Source: an uncultured Flavobacterium sp.
Lineage (GTDB): Bacteria; Bacteroidota; Bacteroidia; Flavobacteriales; Flavobacteriaceae
Assembly: GCF_951805225.1 (NCBI RefSeq)
Contig: NZ_OX638201.1
Location: forward strand, 1,860,001-1,924,000
Reading direction: 5' to 3'
Length of the DNA stretch: 64,000 nt
The notes below the pieces were generated by a model that was not told the origin of the DNA, searched no databases, and saw only the letters and a list, made by a program, of their open reading frames with translations. The translations under genes were made by a program, and so were the position numbers. Shown here piece after piece: positions 28,009 to 36,067 of this stretch. The stretch's first letter is position 1; each line of letters starts with the position of its first letter.

Positions 28009-29124
28009 ATGAAGAAAGGATTTAAAAAAAATATTGGTTTATTGCATTTATGGCTTGGACTTGGTTCTGGATTAATTGTTTTTATAGCTGCCTTAACGGG
28101 AAGTATTTTAGTTTTTGAAAAAGAAATTGACAAGGCTATAAATCCTGAATATTATAATGTTGCTACGATTGGAACGACAAAAAAGACAATTGATTATTGT
28201 GTAGATATACTTCAAAAAGAGCATTCTATAAAAAAGATTACTCGTATTTATACTTTTAATGATCCTTCGCGCACGATTCAAATTCTTGGAAAGGATTCTG
28301 ATAAAAAAACACAGTTTTTTTCTATCGATCCTTATACGGGAAAAATCCTTGCACAAACTCCTCAAGAAAGCAGATTTTTTGTTGTTATTTTATCCATTCA
28401 TAGGGAATTATTATTGGGCGAAACAGGTTCAATTATTATGGGAACTTCCTGTTTGATATTTGCTTTTATGCTTATTTCAGGTATGATTTTGTGGTGGCCT
28501 AAAAAAATCAAGAATCTAAAACAAAGACTTACTGTAAAATGGAGTGGTTCTTTTAAAAGAGTAAATTGGGATTTCCACTCTACTTTTGGTTTCTACAGCT
28601 TTTTAGTTTTGTTGATTATTTCCTTAACAGGATTATCATTTGCCTTTACGTGGTTTCAAAATGGTGTTTATTTCCTAACTGAAGGAAATGCGAAAAAACC
28701 TTCGGCAAAAGTAGAAAACCCAACTAAAATTGATCCTAAACTAAACAATACTGCTTTTTACCAAAATATATATAATAAAGCCGACAGCATTTTTCCATAC
28801 ACGGGAAACATACAAATCAGAATGCCTGCTGACACGATAAATAGTATTTTGGTATTAAAAGAATATTCAGAAATAACGATTCCAAATCAATCGAGTGCTG
28901 CATATTTTGATAAATATACCACTGAACAAATTGAAGCAAGACCTTATGATAAATTTTCGACAGGAGATAAAATAAGACGTTTAAACTACCCTATTCATAC
29001 AGGAAGTATTTATGGTCTTCCTACCAAAATAATCGCATTTATCGTTTGTCTTTTTGCTGCGACATTGCCTATTACAGGGCTTATAATCTGGTTGGGAAGA
29101 AAGAAAAAAGGAGCGAAAAAATAA
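28009..29124 (+). CDS. PepSY-associated TM protein, probable siderophore-iron reductase
   Basis: The ATG at 28009 (MKKGFKKNIGLLHLWLGLGS) gives 371 residues; a TTG 15 bp upstream is less likely. The topology is PepSY_TM-like: a first membrane helix with H13 (LLHLWLG), a periplasmic PepSY-type loop, helices around HRELLLGETG and WDFHSTFGFYSFL, and a C-terminal helix ending WLGRKKKG. Conserved His in or near helices fit heme or metal binding. Related proteins (FoxB, FpvG) help release iron from ferric siderophores at the inner membrane. The divergent position from the receptor supports that role. Confidence 0.82.
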   Translation: MKKGFKKNIGLLHLWLGLGSGLIVFIAALTGSILVFEKEIDKAINPEYYNVATIGTTKKTIDYCVDILQKEHSIKKITRIYTFNDPSRTIQILGKDSDKKTQFFSIDPYTGKILAQTPQESRFFVVILSIHRELLLGETGSIIMGTSCLIFAFMLISGMILWWPKKIKNLKQRLTVKWSGSFKRVNWDFHSTFGFYSFLVLLIISLTGLSFAFTWFQNGVYFLTEGNAKKPSAKVENPTKIDPKLNNTAFYQNIYNKADSIFPYTGNIQIRMPADTINSILVLKEYSEITIPNQSSAAYFDKYTTEQIEARPYDKFSTGDKIRRLNYPIHTGSIYGLPTKIIAFIVCLFAATLPITGLIIWLGRKKKGAKK

Positions 29125-29226
29125 GAGTATATTTTCGTGAACCAAGAATTGAAAATGTTTGTCTAAGCATGAATTAAATTCAAAATTCTTTGCGTTTTAT
29201 TGGTACGTGATAATGTACTGCATCAA

Positions 29227-29420
29227 ACGTACCTACGGCACGTAAAATTCATCCAATTCGATTTCATTTCTACCGATGATATGGGTCTACCGACGATATG
29301 TGCCTAATGGCACATTTTTAAATTGATGTTTGTCTTTATTTCTATTTTGTGCCATTAGACACATTTCATTGGTAAAAAATAGCGCCAAAACTCGTAAGCG
29401 TGCCGTAGGTACGCAACAAA
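29227..29420. repeat. Inverted repeat with acgtacctacggcacgt arms
   Basis: The left arm acgtacctacggcacgt (29227-29243) pairs with gcgtgccgtaggtacgc (29398-29414) across about 155 bp. The loop has internal gtgcctaatggcac and gtgccattagacac. The right half matches 9714-9790. It fills most of the 361-bp gap between PepSY and the AhpD-like gene. Confidence 0.8.
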
Positions 29421-29421
29421 A

Positions 29422-29462
29422 AAAGGACTTAAAGCTTTTCAATTAAAGCTTTAAGTCCTTTT
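29422..29462. terminator. Bidirectional terminator between PepSY and AhpD-like genes
   Basis: aaaggacttaaagctttt pairs with the complementary aagctttaagtcctttt around a short loop, with A and T runs on the two sides. The two genes are convergent and can share it. Confidence 0.85.
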
Positions 29463-29485
29463 ATGTTATATCATTTCAGCTTTAC

Positions 29486-29920
29486 TTAAGCTGGAATAAG
29501 ATTTGTTGCAATACCAATTCTATTCCAGGCATTAATTGTAATAATGGCTAAAATTACCTGAGCCAGATATTTTTCATCCAAAACTTTAGCCGCAGCTTCA
29601 TAAGTTTCATCTTTTACATGATTGCTAATCAAAGTAATTTCTTCGGTTAACGCTAATATTGCTCTTTCTTCGTCTGTAAAAAACGGTGTTTCGCGCCATG
29701 CATTCAAAGCATAAATACGTTGTTCTGTTTCTCCCGCTTTTCGAGCATCTTTTGTGTGCATATTGATACAAAAAGCACAACCATTAATTTGTGATGCTCT
29801 AATTTTAATCAATTCTTTATGCGTTCTTGTCAATGATGTGCTTTCGATGAATTTTTCAAGTCCCAGAATAGCGCTATATCCCGCTGGTTCTACTTTGTCA
29901 ATATGAATTCTTGTTTGCAT
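29486..29920 (-). CDS. Carboxymuconolactone decarboxylase / AhpD-family protein
   Basis: This 144-residue protein has the AhpD-like core: ELIKIRASQINGCAFCINMH with C48-x-x-C51 and H55, then WRETPFFTDEERAILALTE. The CxxC/His arrangement is that of alkylhydroperoxidase-type thiol enzymes rather than true carboxymuconolactone decarboxylases. A role in peroxide or thiol-redox defence is plausible. It is transcribed alone, with its own promoter at 29991-30018. Confidence 0.9.
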   Translation of the reverse strand: MQTRIHIDKVEPAGYSAILGLEKFIESTSLTRTHKELIKIRASQINGCAFCINMHTKDARKAGETEQRIYALNAWRETPFFTDEERAILALTEEITLISNHVKDETYEAAAKVLDEKYLAQVILAIITINAWNRIGIATNLIPA

Positions 29921-29990
29921 TTTGATACTTTTTTATATTATTAATCCTTTATTTTAAAACTAAATTATTGTTTATTAATATTTTATAAAG

Positions 29991-30018
29991 CAAATTTACA
30001 ACACTAATCTGGATGCAA
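29991..30018 (-). promoter_or_regulatory. Promoter of the AhpD-like gene
   Basis: On the minus strand, TTG (plus 30016-30018), a 17-bp spacer and TAAATTTG (plus 29991-29998) match the consensus. It lies 71 bp upstream of the start codon. Nothing else was recognised in the 321-bp gap. Confidence 0.6.
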
Positions 30019-30241
30019 AATATGCCAATTTTGAAATAAATACCAGCCCAGATAATCTAATGAATCTCGCTTTTAAAAATGTAAATCTTATAAAAGCTTC
30101 TCTACTTTTTGTTTTTAATTTTAGTTTTAATATCAATAGATAATAATGCAAATTCAACGATATTTGTATTGCGTGATTAAAGAATAATTCAGAGAGTTGA
30201 TTTAAAAATTGACTTATTCAAGTTTAAATTATGATCTATAT

Positions 30242-31081
30242 ATGAATGAAAATCTAATAAACCGTTATCAGATTAACTTTGTCAACTTGACGGAACAATC
30301 AAAGACTAATCAGGCGAAAATAGCCAAGCATCCATATATTAAAAATAAGCATCTTAGTTTATTTTTGTATGAATGGTCAAATCCTCAGGAAATCAACGAA
30401 GCATTATTGCCTGATATTGAAGCGGCTTTTTTAGATACAAATTATTTCGAAGCTAACTCTAGCGAAAATGTAAGCATTATAATTTATCATGATAGAGTTG
30501 AGCTTTATGGTAAAACTAAATTTGTTTATGAATTACCTACAGAAGACTTTAAAGAAATAGTTATTGGTTGGCGTGATTTTTTATTAACTCCGCCATTAAA
30601 TGGAACTAAAATTTATCAAGAAAAGAAAATTGAAAGATCTGAAAATAATTCAGCAGAATCTTATACAGTATTTGAAACGACTGAAAGTGAATTTTCGGAT
30701 ATTGAATTAAAGACTTATTCCAGACAAAACAAGTTTGTATTTATCTTATCGCTGGTTTTATTTGTAGCATCTTTTCTCTTTTTCTTCATTATTCTACCGT
30801 CATTAGATGTTGCCAGAATAATAATTCCTGTTTCGATTACAGGATCGATTATGATAAGTTTATCTGGATTTTATTGCTTATTATATTATAAAAGCTGGAA
30901 GAAAGATTTTATAGAAAAAGTCGGAAAACCCAAATTAAATATTGAAACCTTTATTCTTATTTGTAGTTTACCAACAGCTTTGTTTTATTTCATAATTTCA
31001 TGGAATTTCCTGGAAGGTCCCGGACATAATCTGTACAAATTAGGAATAACTCATAGCGTAATAAAGTTTTTCACTTCTTAG
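30242..31081 (+). CDS. Unknown protein with C-terminal membrane segments (possible immunity protein)
   Basis: The ATG at 30242 (MNENLINRYQINFV) gives 279 residues; an upstream TTG is less likely. Residues about 1-115 are soluble and contain VSIIIYHDRVELYGKT followed by EDFKEIVIGWRDFLLTPP. This layout recurs, as I recall, in small orphan immunity-like proteins of Bacteroidota. The C-terminal half has three hydrophobic stretches (about 168-190, 198-218 and 240-260). I do not recognise a named family. It is followed after 20 bp by another small unknown gene on the same strand. Confidence 0.75.
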   Translation: MNENLINRYQINFVNLTEQSKTNQAKIAKHPYIKNKHLSLFLYEWSNPQEINEALLPDIEAAFLDTNYFEANSSENVSIIIYHDRVELYGKTKFVYELPTEDFKEIVIGWRDFLLTPPLNGTKIYQEKKIERSENNSAESYTVFETTESEFSDIELKTYSRQNKFVFILSLVLFVASFLFFFIILPSLDVARIIIPVSITGSIMISLSGFYCLLYYKSWKKDFIEKVGKPKLNIETFILICSLPTALFYFIISWNFLEGPGHNLYKLGITHSVIKFFTS

Positions 31082-31101
31082 AAATATACACCTAATCATC
31101 T

Positions 31102-31458
31102 ATGAATACATTCCTTATAAATCACTACGGAATTAAGTTTTATAAAAGAATTGATGGAGAAATTAACATAACAGCTAATTCATTAATTCTAGCGCTCTAT
31201 TTGACTAGATTTATAAGACAAAAAGATATGCTAAAAGATTTAATTTTAACTTTAGACTTAGCATTAGCAGGCAATTTAATTTCTCCAGATGATAAAGAAT
31301 GGAGTGTAGAACTTGGTTTACAACTATATACAGGAGTAATTCAAACAAACATGACTTTTGATATATTTCTGGAAGATCATTACGATCAAACCTTAGAAAA
31401 TTTTCCTCTTTTCGATATAAACGAAATCTTAAAATCATTATTAGAATTTATAAGGTAA
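31102..31458 (+). CDS. Small unknown protein, possible immunity protein
   Basis: The 118-residue acidic, all-soluble protein starts MNTFLINHYGIKF and ends in a short helix (FDINEILKSLLEFIR) like the end of the soluble part of the upstream protein. It has no recognised domain. The gene is 20 bp downstream of the membrane protein gene, so the two are likely co-transcribed. A low-GC run of unrelated small genes is typical of immunity-gene arrays, but no toxin gene is in the window. Confidence 0.65.
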   Translation: MNTFLINHYGIKFYKRIDGEINITANSLILALYLTRFIRQKDMLKDLILTLDLALAGNLISPDDKEWSVELGLQLYTGVIQTNMTFDIFLEDHYDQTLENFPLFDINEILKSLLEFIR

Positions 31459-31546
31459 TTCATTTTCTCTACAAATTCTTCTGACATTAATAGCTAAAAT
31501 ATACAGAGCAATAATTATTTTTAAAAACCGAAAGTTTTAAAAAAAC

Positions 31547-32179
31547 ATGAGCACAAAAATAAAATACAAAGATTATTATGGTAATTATATTGCGGAGCAA
31601 AAAGTATCAGATTTAAAATTCTACTCAAAAGAATTTTTTAATAATGATGAATTGAAATTAGTTGAAGATTATGGTCCCAAAGGAAGAACTAATGAAATTA
31701 TTTTACGAGGCGGTGAATATTATTTATCTGCCGATGAAGATTTGCAAACAATTGTTAATCAACATAAATACATTGGTAATCATTGGATCTTTTTCTTTAA
31801 TAAACAACAAAATAATCTGCGAGATACTTATTGGGAATATCATTTTTACGAAAAAGGAGAACTACATAGAAGCGGAATAAAAGTTTTCAATAATGATAAT
31901 CTGTTAATTGCTTCATGTACAATAGATTTAGAAACCAATGAAATTGACAATAAACGAAAATACTTTTATGGAGATCCAAATATTTATAAAAGACCAGAAT
32001 ATGAAAGTCATTTTTTAAGTGTTTCTTATCATACCAATAATGATGTAAGCGACATATATATTTATGACGAAGATTACCAGAGCGCAGATGAATTTTTAGC
32101 CTCTTTTGATTCTAAATATTTCGATTGGGCATCACAACCTTATTTTCATAGCTTTGTGCCTATAATGCAACAAGATTAA
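31547..32179 (+). CDS. Unknown soluble protein, distant paralogue of the gene at 43469
   Basis: This 210-residue protein is rich in Tyr, Asp and Asn and has no signal peptide or membrane helix. By eye it aligns with the 207-residue protein at 43469-44092. SDLKFYSKEFFNNDELKL matches SSLSEYYKVFSENEIILK, and IDLETNEIDNKRKYFY matches IDLLTGLPKFKETEKYFY. I know no function for this family. An immunity-type or cargo-less accessory role is possible from its neighbours, but this is speculation. Confidence 0.75.
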   Translation: MSTKIKYKDYYGNYIAEQKVSDLKFYSKEFFNNDELKLVEDYGPKGRTNEIILRGGEYYLSADEDLQTIVNQHKYIGNHWIFFFNKQQNNLRDTYWEYHFYEKGELHRSGIKVFNNDNLLIASCTIDLETNEIDNKRKYFYGDPNIYKRPEYESHFLSVSYHTNNDVSDIYIYDEDYQSADEFLASFDSKYFDWASQPYFHSFVPIMQQD

Positions 32180-32333
32180 TTGTCTAATTTACCCTGTTTT
32201 TGTTTTTCATTAGAAAATCCTGAAATATATTGCTCTGAATTGTTTATTCCTGATAAAATTTTTCTTCGATCAATATCTTAAAAGATTTCACGGCTAATTG
32301 TATATATTTACCATTTAAACCGAAGTTTTTATT

Positions 32334-32918
32334 ATGGAAGATTTTTTAATTGGTATTGGAAAAAGATTAAAAGAAATTAGAAAGAAAAATTCGCTGACCA
32401 TTCACGAAGTAGCAAACATGGCGGGTGTAAGTAATGGTTTGATTTCCAGAATCGAAAATGGAAGAACTATCCCTTCTTTGCCTGTTTTAATCGAATTGAT
32501 ACAATCTCTTAATACTGATGTAAGTTACTTTTTTGAAGGTGTTGAAAATACCAAAAATGCCAAATACATTCATATTAAAAAAGAAGATTACCAAAAAATA
32601 GAAAAAGAAGACCGCGCCGAAACTACTGGTTTTAATTACTATCATATCTTTAGTAAAAGCATAAATTCTATAGGTTTTGAAGCCGTAATTCTTGACGTTG
32701 AACCCAATTGTAAACGTGAAAAAGTAATTACAGATGCCTGGGAATTCAAATATATCATAAAAGGAAGCGTAACATATATCATTGATGATGTTGAAGTTAT
32801 CGTAAACGAAGGCGATTCGTTATGTTTCAACGGAAGACATCCACACGTACCTGAAAACAGAACTACAGAAAATTGTGTAATGCTAGTACTTTACTTCTAT
32901 TCTGAAAGCAATAGTTAG
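32334..32918 (+). CDS. XRE-cupin transcriptional regulator
   Basis: The 194-residue protein has an N-terminal Cro/CI-type helix-turn-helix (RLKEIRKKNSLTIHEVANMA then VSNGLISRIENGRTIPSLP, about 11-50) and a C-terminal cupin barrel (CKREKVITDAWEFKYIIKGS, about 125-190, with GDSLCFNGRHPHVPEN). This architecture senses a small metabolite through the cupin and controls nearby catabolic genes. It is convergent with the phosphonate-type genes to its right and is the only regulator next to them. Control of that locus is inferred from position. Confidence 0.9.
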   Translation: MEDFLIGIGKRLKEIRKKNSLTIHEVANMAGVSNGLISRIENGRTIPSLPVLIELIQSLNTDVSYFFEGVENTKNAKYIHIKKEDYQKIEKEDRAETTGFNYYHIFSKSINSIGFEAVILDVEPNCKREKVITDAWEFKYIIKGSVTYIIDDVEVIVNEGDSLCFNGRHPHVPENRTTENCVMLVLYFYSESNS

Positions 32919-32951
32919 TCTGCATAACTTTAAAATTTAACCGCGTATTTT

Positions 32952-33072
32952 TACCGCAAAGTCAGCAAAGTTTTTGCGCAAAGTTCGCAAAACTTTGTAT
33001 TGATCTAGCTTTGCGAACTTTGCGTTTTCTATGCGCCAAGTAAAATTAAATCTTAGCGCGCTTTGCGGTAAA
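32952..33072. repeat. Composite palindromic element with ttcgcaaa arms
   Basis: taccgcaaag at the left pairs with ctttgcggta at the right. Inside, aaagttcgcaaaactttg pairs with agctttgcgaactttgcg around tgatcta. The block from the inner palindrome to taaaattaaatcttagcg recurs at 61748-61894. Confidence 0.8.
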
Positions 33073-33106
33073 AAACACGGTTAAATCAACATAAAGTTAA
33101 ACGAGT

Positions 33107-33139
33107 AAAAGGCTACCTCCAAAATGGAGATAACCTTTT
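33107..33139 (-). terminator. Terminator of the phosphatase gene
   Basis: On the minus strand, aaaaggttatctcc pairs with ggaggtagcctttt (with G-T and one mismatch). It lies 24 bp after the stop codon of the phosphatase gene. Confidence 0.65.
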
Positions 33140-33162
33140 AAAAACAAAAAACACAAACTGAA

Positions 33163-34845
33163 TTAATTTCCTGCCGGAAGCCAAGAGCGACCATCCAGCG
33201 ACCAAGCCGAATTAATTGGCACTCCAAACCATAACAGCGAAGAATATGCGATATCTACCATTTTAGGAACTACTCCAGTTGCAGTTCCGCATTTTAAAGT
33301 AGCTGTACTTGTTGTCCATGTTGGTGTATTTGCAAAAGCAAGATTAATTTGTTGCGCGCTGGAATCTGTAAAAGAATTTCCTGATCCGTTATCGCCTTTC
33401 CAATATCCAATAAGATTTGCATAATCAGGGTGAGAACTTGTTACAGATGAACATGTATAATTAAGAATTGAAGTTTCAGACAAAGCTTTGTTCCATACAC
33501 GAACTTCAGCAATATTACCGTTTACATTTGCGCCATAAATCAAAGTTCCGTCTTGTCCAACTGCGAAAGGCAAACCAGAAGTTAAACTTCCAAAAGTGCT
33601 AACAATTGCTGCTTGTCCTACAAAAGCGCCATCTTGATAGGTTTTAACCAACTTTGCCGTACGATCAACCACCATTGTCAAATGATGCCATTTTCCGTCG
33701 TTGATTGAACCTCCTGAAATATCTACACGATTTTGAGTGTCTCCAATATTTACTTTCCATGTTCCACCAGTATTAGCACAAATCACAAATCCGCGATTTT
33801 TACCACTTACCCAATTTTTATTTGAAACCAATGATGGATCGCTAGAATAACCGGAAGTTTTTACTCTGCATTCAACTGTAAAACTTGAATTTCCAAAATT
33901 GTACAAAGCATTATTTGTCGAAGCATAAATACTATTCGAATTAAAACTTGCGAATTTACCTGTAATAGATGTCGTAGGATCAACTGGTTTTTCGATTTTA
34001 GTCGAAGTGAAATTCTTATTATTGAAGATTGTAAAAATATTTCTTTCCTCATAAGATGTTCCTCCGTGCGATCCTGTAGAACCTGTAACGATTCCGCCAT
34101 GATCCGGCGCTACAATTACCAACCAATCTTCATTGGCATAATTTGGTCTGTTTTTTAATGCGGTTAAGATTTCGCCAATATAACCGTCTGTAGTTTCGAT
34201 TGCAGCTTTGTATTGAGACACATTAAGCGAAAATCCATAACTGTGACCCGCGTGATCTACATCATCAAAATGCAGAAATAACGCATCAGGATTGTCATTT
34301 GTTAAAGCCGTAACAACTTCATTTTTAACGGCTAAATCTGTAGTTAAAGTTTTTTCTACATCAATTCCGTCAACGATATAAGTATTGATTGGTGCCCAAT
34401 GTACAATTGACATTGTTCTTAAAGCGGTATTATACGTTTCAAGACGTTTTAAAAAACTTGGATAAGTTCCAAAATTTGGAGTTGAAAATGAATTGTCTGT
34501 AACGCCGTGTTTCAAATGAGTTACACCGCTAAGCATTGTCGACCAGCCGTTTCCACTCCAGGTTGGCGCTTCGGTCAAAGCATCTAAACTATAAACTGAA
34601 TTTGGCAATAAAGCGTGAACATTTGGTGTGTTTGCGCCCATCAAAGCGTCTCCACGACAGCCATCGATTCCTATAATAAGCAGTTTTTTAGTACCGCCGC
34701 TTAAAGCAGATTTGCCTGTTTTTAAAATAGTTTTTGTATTTACTGAACTTTCGTCGCTCGCAAGCGTTGGTTCATTGGTACAGGAAGTCACTAAAAGTGC
34801 ACTTGCAAGAATTGTAATGTAACTTAATCTAAAAATCTTTTTCAT
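33163..34845 (-). CDS. Lipoprotein alkaline-phosphatase-superfamily hydrolase with inserted LamG domain
   Basis: The 560-residue protein has a lipoprotein signal (LLVTSC, C22) and alkaline phosphatase/phosphodiesterase metal motifs: LLIIGIDGCRGD (D61), nucleophile region APTWSGNGWSTML (T95 or S97), HFDDVDHAGHSYG (D197, H201) and VIVAPDHGG (D248, H249). A concanavalin-like LamG domain follows (about 297-490), and the C-terminal PKMVDIAYSSLLWFGVPINS looks like the end of the phosphatase fold. LamG is therefore an insertion in the catalytic domain. It is probably on the cell surface or in the periplasm and frees phosphate or phosphonate head groups from a bound polymer or lipid (inference). It heads away from the XRE-cupin gene. 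Confidence 0.85.
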   Translation of the reverse strand: MKKIFRLSYITILASALLVTSCTNEPTLASDESSVNTKTILKTGKSALSGGTKKLLIIGIDGCRGDALMGANTPNVHALLPNSVYSLDALTEAPTWSGNGWSTMLSGVTHLKHGVTDNSFSTPNFGTYPSFLKRLETYNTALRTMSIVHWAPINTYIVDGIDVEKTLTTDLAVKNEVVTALTNDNPDALFLHFDDVDHAGHSYGFSLNVSQYKAAIETTDGYIGEILTALKNRPNYANEDWLVIVAPDHGGIVTGSTGSHGGTSYEERNIFTIFNNKNFTSTKIEKPVDPTTSITGKFASFNSNSIYASTNNALYNFGNSSFTVECRVKTSGYSSDPSLVSNKNWVSGKNRGFVICANTGGTWKVNIGDTQNRVDISGGSINDGKWHHLTMVVDRTAKLVKTYQDGAFVGQAAIVSTFGSLTSGLPFAVGQDGTLIYGANVNGNIAEVRVWNKALSETSILNYTCSSVTSSHPDYANLIGYWKGDNGSGNSFTDSSAQQINLAFANTPTWTTSTATLKCGTATGVVPKMVDIAYSSLLWFGVPINSAWSLDGRSWLPAGN

Positions 34846-34929
34846 TGGGTTGAATTGTTTTAATGTGTTACTATTGATTTACTTGTAAAACTATTTCCTG
34901 CAGGGATTTTTATTTTAACTAATTAGTTT

Positions 34930-35147
34930 ATTAATGTTTAGCACATAGAAACATATTTTGAATTTTATAAAGGATGCTTCGCTCAAAGTAGATTATTTTT
35001 CTCTCGCAGATTTGGCAGATTTAGCAGATTTTTTTCAATCTTTTTAATGTTTTTAATCCTTTTATCTGTGTCAATAACTATGTGCGTCATAATCAAGTGA
35101 AACGCCTTTTTTCATATCAAAATTCTATGTTTCTATGTGTTAAAAAA
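34930..35147. repeat. aacacatag-family inverted repeat holding a cgcagatttggcag element
   Basis: The left arm tagcacatagaaacata and right arm tatgtttctatgtgtta bracket a copy of ctcgcagatttggcagattt, and aagtgaaacgccttttttc lies near the right arm. The markers match those of the 56991 and 60352 elements. It explains most of the 309-bp gap. Confidence 0.75.
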
Positions 35148-35154
35148 AAGTGTT

Positions 35155-35835
35155 TTAATTCATAATGCTGTACAACGAAGCAAGAGAATCTAAGATGTAA
35201 TCCGGTTTTGCTTCTTCGAGTTGTGATCTGGTTTGTGCTCCGGACAAAACGCCAATCGTGATTCCGCATTTAGCATTTTTACCTTCTTCGATATCAATTG
35301 CTGAATCTCCTGCTTTCAATACTTTTGAAGCATCTTTGATTTCGAACAATTGCATAGCTTTGTGTATCATATCCGGAAAAGGACGTCCTAATTCTACATC
35401 GTCAGCCGTGATTAATGCATCGAACTGATGGTCTTTTTTCCAGTTTAATTTCTCTAATAAAGTGTTCGCAACATGGCTGCTATAACCTGTATTTAAAACT
35501 ACTTTTACGCCGTCTTTTTTAAGGTTTTGAAGTACATTTTCTACGCCTTCAATAGGTAAAACTTTAGCCGTAAGATATTCTTGATCTAATGTTTCTTTAA
35601 AATATTCAAATATTTCCTCCGATTTATTGGCGTCTGTAATATTGATATGCTTTAAAATATCTTTTATCGCCTGATGTTTTTCTTTTCCTGCTCCTAACGA
35701 AAGTACCAATTCAAGAGAAACATCAATTCCGAATTTATTGATGGATTTATGTAGTGATTTATAGACTATATTTTGTTCATTTATTGTTGTTCCGGCCATG
35801 TCAAAAACAACCATTTCAATTTCATTAATTTTCAT
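35155..35835 (-). CDS. Phosphonatase-like HAD hydrolase
   Basis: The ATG at 35835 (MKINEIEMVVFDMAGTT) gives 226 residues; the longer frame to 35916 would add a basic, non-conserved tail. The motif FDMAGTT has D12 as nucleophile and Ala at +2, the mark of the phosphonatase branch, where most HAD enzymes have Asp. GAGKEKHQAI (48-57) lines up by eye with the Schiff-base lysine segment of PhnX, so K51 may be the catalytic lysine. C-terminal motifs GDSAIDIEEGKNAKCG are normal. The likely reaction is hydrolysis of phosphonoacetaldehyde or a similar oxo-phosphonate. The next gene on the same strand, upstream of it, is the FAD oxidase. Confidence 0.85.
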   Translation of the reverse strand: MKINEIEMVVFDMAGTTINEQNIVYKSLHKSINKFGIDVSLELVLSLGAGKEKHQAIKDILKHINITDANKSEEIFEYFKETLDQEYLTAKVLPIEGVENVLQNLKKDGVKVVLNTGYSSHVANTLLEKLNWKKDHQFDALITADDVELGRPFPDMIHKAMQLFEIKDASKVLKAGDSAIDIEEGKNAKCGITIGVLSGAQTRSQLEEAKPDYILDSLASLYSIMN

Positions 35836-35871
35836 TTTGTGTGTATTTGTTTTTATAATCAAATGCTTTTT

Positions 35872-36058
35872 TAACACATAGACACATAGTTTGTAAAACG
35901 TAAAAAGTCGTTTCACTCCAAATAAAACGCAGAGCTATGTGTTTAATTTTTCACGCAGTTTTTGCAGATTTTTTTCTCTAATCTTTGAGTTTTTTTTCTC
36001 GCAGATTGGGCAGATTGAGCAGATTTTTTTTAATCCTTTTAATCTGTGAAATCTGTGG
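35872..36058. repeat. aacacatag element next to a cgcagattgggcag element
   Basis: ttaacacatagacacatagt pairs with gctatgtgttta around the marker gtcgtttcactccaaataaa. It is followed by tctcgcagattgggcagatt and its loose complement aatctgtgaaatctgtgg. It lies between the HAD and FAD oxidase genes. Confidence 0.7.
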
Positions 36059-36067
36059 CTAAAAAAA

